Origin: Stutzerimonas stutzeri KOS6
GTDB taxonomy: Bacteria; Pseudomonadota; Gammaproteobacteria; Pseudomonadales; Pseudomonadaceae
NCBI RefSeq assembly: GCF_000307775.2
Contig: NZ_KK020676.1
Span: 2,177,471-2,238,560, forward strand
Direction: 5' to 3'
Length of the DNA stretch: 61,090 nucleotides
Shown here piece by piece: positions 56,982 to 61,090 of the stretch (the first letter of the stretch is position 1; every line of letters starts with the position of its first letter). The notes below the pieces were generated by a model. That model did not search any database and was not told the origin of the DNA. It saw nothing but the letters and a program-made list of their open reading frames with translations. A program made the translations under genes and the position numbers.

Positions 56982-59900
56982 CTAGCGCGCCTGATCCAAT
57001 TTCAATTCCCGGAAAGCCTGCGCTACGTCCTTGCGAAGAAGATCGTCATCCCAAGGCTTGGTAAGAAACTTATAGATCGCCCCTTCATTGATCGCTTCAG
57101 TCACCGACTTCAGATCCGTATAACCTGAAAGCACGATACGCACGGTATTGGGATAAAGCCCCTTTACGCGACTGAGAAACTCTGTTCCATTCATTTCCGG
57201 CATGCGCTGGTCTGACAGAATGACCTGAACATCATGTTTGGCCAGCAACTCGAAAGCATCCTGAGCACGTGTTGCCATCAAGATGCGATAGCCATCGCGA
57301 CGTAACACCCTGGCCAAGGCGCGGAGAATGTTCTCCTCATCATCGAGAAGCAGTACCGTTTGGACCGGCTCCTCACTCACGCTCGCAGTGATGGGCTCGC
57401 GCACCAGCATGCGCTGGCGCAGGTACTGCTCGATCTCGGCAAAAGGCATGGGTTTGGCGAAGTAGTAGCCCTGAAATTGATCGCACTGGCTCTTTCTCAG
57501 AAATGCACATTGCGGTTCTGTCTCCACTCCTTCCGCTATTACGATCAGGCGCAAATGATGCGCCATTGAGATAATGCCCTGCGTAATCGCCGCGTCATCA
57601 CGATCACTGATGATTTCCTGAATGAATGAACGATCGATTTTGACTTTGTCTATCGGCAAACGCTTGAGGTAGTTCAAACTGGAGAATCCCGTTCCGAAGT
57701 CATCTATGGCAATACCGACGCCAAGATCCTTGACTTGACGTAGTGTCTCAATTGCCTTTTCCGGATTGTTCAGAAGTACCGTCTCGGTTATCTCAAGTTC
57801 CAGGACATGCGCCTCCAGCTCATACTTCTCGAGCACCGCCTGTATGCTCTCGACAAAGTTACTGCGCAGGAAGTGTACCGGTGAGACATTCACCGCTACT
57901 GACGGCCCGGCCATACCCTTGTCGATAAGCAGACGAATTTGACGGCACGCGGTATCCAGCACCCAGGCGCTTAGCGGAATGATCTGCCCGGTATCCTCGG
58001 CCACGGGGATAAATGTTGTTGGCGGGATATAACCCAACGTGGGGTGGAACCAGCGCAGGAGTGCTTCCAGCCCCACGACACGCCCACTGCGACTATCGAC
58101 CTGGGGTTGGTAATATAATTCCAGAGCCCCGGAGTCCAGTGCTTTTTGCAACTCGTTGCGCAAACTTACTCGCTCGCTGACCCGCAAATTCAGGTCATTG
58201 GTATACCACTGATAATTATTGCGCCCTTCCTGCTTGGCTTTGTACATAGCCAAGTCGGCCTGCTGTATCAGTTGCAAAGGCTGTTCCAGGGTGCCGTCGC
58301 TTAATGTAATGCCGATGCTCGCTGTAACGTGAAGGTCAATTTCCTGAATTCGATAGGGCTGAGAAATAGCATCGATGAGCCTGTCGGCAATCGGTACGAC
58401 ATCATCTTCCACAGCCAGGTCAGGCAGCAGGACGATGAACTCGTCCCCGCCCATTCGGGCAACCGTATCGCCCGGCCTCACCTGGGCGCTCATCCGCTTG
58501 GCAACTTCCACCAGCAACAAATCACCAAAACCATGCCCAATCGAGTCATTGATAGGCTTGAAGCCATCCAGATCGATAAACAGAACAGCCAGCCGGCGGT
58601 GGTAGCGCTGGCAGATCTTGCACCCCTGACGCAACCGATCCTCCAGCAAAGCCCGGTTCGGAAGTCCCGTCAGCAGGTCATGACTGCCATTGAAGCTGAG
58701 CTCCTCCTCGAAACGCTTCCGCTCGGAGATGTCATTCTGAACGCCCACGAAGTGACTAACTACGCCTCGCTCATCGAAGATCGGCGAGATATACAAATCA
58801 TTCCAGAAAGCCTGTCCATCCCGGCGGAAATTACGGACCACCACATGCACGTCGCGCGCCTGGCTCAGGCCGCGACGGATTTCCTCGCTTCGCAAGGGAT
58901 CACGATCAGGCCCCTGGAGAAAGCGGCAGTTTTTGCCCACCACCTCGGTGGGCGGGTAGCCCGTAATGCGCTCAAAAGCCGGGTTCGCGTAGATTATCGG
59001 CATGTCTGATGCTTGCGCATCGACAATAACGACACCGTTGTAACTTGCCTCCAAACTACGCTGTAGCAGGCGCAACTGTCGCTCCGCGGTCTTTCTATCA
59101 GTGATATCACGAAGCGTCAGCAAACGGGCCGGCTCGCCTTCCCAGTCGGTTTCGCTGCTGTGTATTTCGACGTCCACGAAACCACCTGCGGACAAGGGAA
59201 GGCTCCACTCAATCAAACGGTCATTGTGTGGCGGTAGTGGCAGCTCCCACTGCTGCAGTTCTTGGAGTTTTAGCTGCAGCATCGCTTCCGCCGCTGGATT
59301 GGCGAAGCACACCTCACCATGGGAAGAAATCACCAGCACGGCATCACGGGTATCGTTTAATAGCTGACGAAAGGCATGCTCGCGCTTTCTGGCCTGCTCT
59401 CGGGCGGCCTGCTTTTCCGTGACGTCTATGGCCAGGACAAGGTAGCAGGGCTGTTGGTCAAACTCGAAATCGTGGACAAGAATCTCTGCCAAGACTTCTC
59501 GCCCCGACTTGTGTCGGTAAGTCCAAACGCCTGCGGAACTATCGAAGACTCGAACACTGAGGTAGGACTCAAAATAATCGAGAAAGCGGCTGCGTTCTGC
59601 CTCCGAGCGCACTTCAAGTATTGACATGCCAAGCAACTCGGCCTGGCTATAGCCAAAGAAGCGCGAGGTTGCCTGGTTGACCGCCAGGAACGACAGCGTC
59701 TGTCTCGAAAACACCCACATCGGTTCAGGGTTTGCATCAAACAACAGGCGATATCGCGCCTCGCTTTCAGCTATTCGGGCCGTCGCCAGACTACGGTCGA
59801 TGGCATAACGGACGCTACGTACCAGCTGCTCGGCATCGAATCGTCCCTTGACCAGATAGTCAGCCGCCCCCTGCTCGATGGCCGATGCCTCCAGATGCAT

Positions 59901-60176
59901 GTCACCCTGCCCAGTCAACAGAATGACGGGCCGGCTGACGCCCGCCTGGACCGCCTGGCGAAGCAACTCCAAACCAGACTCGGCTCCGATACGATAATCG
60001 ATCAGATAAAGGTCATGTTTCTCCCTGAGCAAGGCAGACAAGCCTTCCTGAAAGTCCGAGCACCAATCCAGGACGATCGCCTGGGCCGAATCACGTAGCA
60101 GGTCGCGGGTGATGATGTAGTCATCCTCATCATCATCAACCAGAAGTAAACGCCAAGGCCGATCGATAGGTGTCAT
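56982..60176 (-). CDS. REC-PAS-GGDEF-EAL-REC cyclic-di-GMP signalling protein
   Basis: A 1064-residue soluble protein. Order: REC1 (residues 1-125, phospho-Asp in LYLIDYRIGAESGLELL), PAS-type domains (about 130-505), GGDEF (VARMGGDEFIVLLPD, active-site motif intact), EAL (GLEALLRWFHP, DDFGTGFSSLNYLKRLP) and a C-terminal REC2 (VQVILSDQRMPEMNGTEFL) with the RpfG-like FLTKPWDDD ending. Intact catalytic motifs suggest both c-di-GMP synthesis and breakdown. The start overlaps the upstream response regulator stop by ATGA. Having receiver domains at both ends is unusual. Confidence 0.9.
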   Translation of the reverse strand: MTPIDRPWRLLLVDDDEDDYIITRDLLRDSAQAIVLDWCSDFQEGLSALLREKHDLYLIDYRIGAESGLELLRQAVQAGVSRPVILLTGQGDMHLEASAIEQGAADYLVKGRFDAEQLVRSVRYAIDRSLATARIAESEARYRLLFDANPEPMWVFSRQTLSFLAVNQATSRFFGYSQAELLGMSILEVRSEAERSRFLDYFESYLSVRVFDSSAGVWTYRHKSGREVLAEILVHDFEFDQQPCYLVLAIDVTEKQAAREQARKREHAFRQLLNDTRDAVLVISSHGEVCFANPAAEAMLQLKLQELQQWELPLPPHNDRLIEWSLPLSAGGFVDVEIHSSETDWEGEPARLLTLRDITDRKTAERQLRLLQRSLEASYNGVVIVDAQASDMPIIYANPAFERITGYPPTEVVGKNCRFLQGPDRDPLRSEEIRRGLSQARDVHVVVRNFRRDGQAFWNDLYISPIFDERGVVSHFVGVQNDISERKRFEEELSFNGSHDLLTGLPNRALLEDRLRQGCKICQRYHRRLAVLFIDLDGFKPINDSIGHGFGDLLLVEVAKRMSAQVRPGDTVARMGGDEFIVLLPDLAVEDDVVPIADRLIDAISQPYRIQEIDLHVTASIGITLSDGTLEQPLQLIQQADLAMYKAKQEGRNNYQWYTNDLNLRVSERVSLRNELQKALDSGALELYYQPQVDSRSGRVVGLEALLRWFHPTLGYIPPTTFIPVAEDTGQIIPLSAWVLDTACRQIRLLIDKGMAGPSVAVNVSPVHFLRSNFVESIQAVLEKYELEAHVLELEITETVLLNNPEKAIETLRQVKDLGVGIAIDDFGTGFSSLNYLKRLPIDKVKIDRSFIQEIISDRDDAAITQGIISMAHHLRLIVIAEGVETEPQCAFLRKSQCDQFQGYYFAKPMPFAEIEQYLRQRMLVREPITASVSEEPVQTVLLLDDEENILRALARVLRRDGYRILMATRAQDAFELLAKHDVQVILSDQRMPEMNGTEFLSRVKGLYPNTVRIVLSGYTDLKSVTEAINEGAIYKFLTKPWDDDLLRKDVAQAFRELKLDQAR

Positions 60177-60628
60177 TCGCCTTTCTCCTGGATAGGTAAG
60201 TTCACGATGTCCAGCCAATGGCGCCCTAGCATGCGAACAACCTCAACCAGACCGGAGTAAGTAATGGGTTTGCTGATGAAGGCGTTAACGCCGCTTTCAT
60301 AGCTATGCGAAATATCCTCCTCGGCACAAGACGTCGAAAACACCACCACGGGTATGACTTTCAGGTTTGGGTCTGCCTTGATGATCCCCAGCGCCTCTCG
60401 ACCGCCCAGTCTCGGCATATTCAGATCCAGCAAAATCAATCCAGGCTTTGGATACTTTTTTTCATCGAGAAATGGATCTCGATGCATAAGATAATCGAGC
60501 AATTCTTCGCCATCATGCACAAAGTGGAGGTGGCTTTGGATGCTGCACTCCCGAAACGCTTCCTTCATCAATAGACAATCGTCCGGATCGTCCTCGGCAA
60601 CAAGAATGTGAATCCTTTTATTGTTCAT
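60173..60628 (-). CDS. Single-domain response regulator (Rcp1/CheY-like)
   Basis: A 151-residue REC protein: HILVAEDDPDDCLLMKEAF with the acidic pocket, phospho-Asp in LILLDLNMPRLGGREALG, and Lys in AFISKPITYSGL. The Rcp1-type length and the DDPDD start are typical of regulators working with phytochrome-like or PAS kinases. ATG 60628 overlaps the kinase stop by 11 bp; an upstream frame to 60724 lies inside the kinase gene and is unlikely. Confidence 0.92.
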   Translation of the reverse strand: MNNKRIHILVAEDDPDDCLLMKEAFRECSIQSHLHFVHDGEELLDYLMHRDPFLDEKKYPKPGLILLDLNMPRLGGREALGIIKADPNLKVIPVVVFSTSCAEEDISHSYESGVNAFISKPITYSGLVEVVRMLGRHWLDIVNLPIQEKGE

Positions 60629-61090
60629 GGAGCTCCGTATCGCCAAGCGGAAACGTGACACGAAATACGCAGCCTTTTCCAGGAGCGCTGGTAGCACTGA
60701 TACTCGCACCATGTCTTTCGACAATCTTCTTTACAATGGCCAGCCCTATTCCGGTTCCTGGGTAGGCTTCACGTCCATGCAGGCGCTGAAATGGGTTGAA
60801 TATTTTAGGCAAATATTTTTCATCGAAGCCGATACCGTTATCGGCCACACATACCGCCAGCCCTTTCGAAGCAGATGGCTCGGAGTAGATACGAATGCGT
60901 GGTGTCTGCAACGGGTCGCGAAATTTGAGTGCATTACTGAGCAAGTTCTGGAACACCTGACGTAACTGACTGACATCGCCCATGACATGGGGCAATGGCT
61001 CACGCTCGATGCATGCATCGGCCTGCTCGATGCTACTTTCAAGATCAATCAGAACGTCATCAAGCACACCATCCAACGCTACCGCTTCTA
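60618..61090 (-). CDS. Histidine kinase, C-terminal part (5' end beyond window)
   Basis: The frame is open to the right edge without a stop or convincing start, so it is a truncated view of a larger gene. It shows a HATPase_c domain: LRQVFQNLLSNALKF (N box), VADNGIGFDEKYLPKIFNPF (G1 and F box) and GTGIGLAIVKKIVERHG (G2). No HisKA or sensor part is visible. It is the first gene seen of the kinase/response-regulator/c-di-GMP operon. Confidence 0.9.
   Translation of the reverse strand, partial: EAVALDGVLDDVLIDLESSIEQADACIEREPLPHVMGDVSQLRQVFQNLLSNALKFRDPLQTPRIRIYSEPSASKGLAVCVADNGIGFDEKYLPKIFNPFQRLHGREAYPGTGIGLAIVKKIVERHGASISATSAPGKGCVFRVTFPLGDTELHEQ

Overview
The window looks like the chromosome of a GC-rich gammaproteobacterium of the Pseudomonas/Stutzerimonas group, carrying the end of an integrated mobile element. 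The chromosomal evidence is the runs gacA-uvrC-pgsA-tRNA-Gly-tRNA-Cys, tig-clpP-clpX-lon-hupB-ppiD and pqqABCDE-pqqH-ercA-ercS beside exaC, all typical of Pseudomonas. No CRISPR array or rRNA was seen.

Positions 1-17217 are the right end of an integrative (probably conjugative) element. It ends with a tyrosine recombinase gene and a 3' fragment of a tRNA-Leu(UAA) gene, the likely attachment site. Backbone genes (DUF736, ParB-like, DUF932, RadC-like and others) are separated by long GC-rich, repeat-bearing non-coding stretches. Between them lies probable anti-phage cargo: a Thoeris-like TIR/TM-macro pair cut by the window edge, a zinc-ribbon/membrane pair, a zinc-hook AAA ATPase with a PIN-like protein, a TIGR02391-like protein with an Mrr-like endonuclease, and a HigBA-type toxin-antitoxin pair.

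Positions 17218-26300 are chromosome-side accessory DNA: a Xre/RES toxin-antitoxin pair and a divergent arsenic cluster. One arm is arsR-arsH-phosphatase-ynfA-GAPDH-arsJ and the other is arsO-acr3. No arsC gene is present.

Positions 26355-33531 hold tRNA-Cys, tRNA-Gly, pgsA, uvrC, gacA, a membrane protein, and the ercS and ercA genes. Positions 33640-38925 are a complete PQQ operon (pqqA, B, C, D, E, H), followed by an Old Yellow Enzyme homologue and the aldehyde dehydrogenase exaC.

Positions 42396-46476 are the most unusual part. This is a second, divergently oriented, tightly overlapping operon with a PqqA-like peptide, PqqD and PqqE paralogues, a 30-residue membrane peptide, a PuuD/urate-oxidase-N-like membrane protein, a SerC paralogue lacking the phosphate-binding residues, and a PyrD paralogue lacking the catalytic serine. 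The last gene is frameshifted by a 10-bp tandem duplication. I infer a RiPP-type pathway built on the PqqA/PqqD/PqqE chemistry that makes PQQ by another route or a different peptide-derived product.

Positions 46485-55000 are the housekeeping proteostasis block (ppiD, hupB, lon, clpX, clpP, tig). Positions 55261-61090 hold a TauE/SafE exporter with its GntR regulator and a three-gene signalling operon: a histidine kinase cut by the window edge, a single-domain response regulator, and a REC-PAS-GGDEF-EAL-REC protein.
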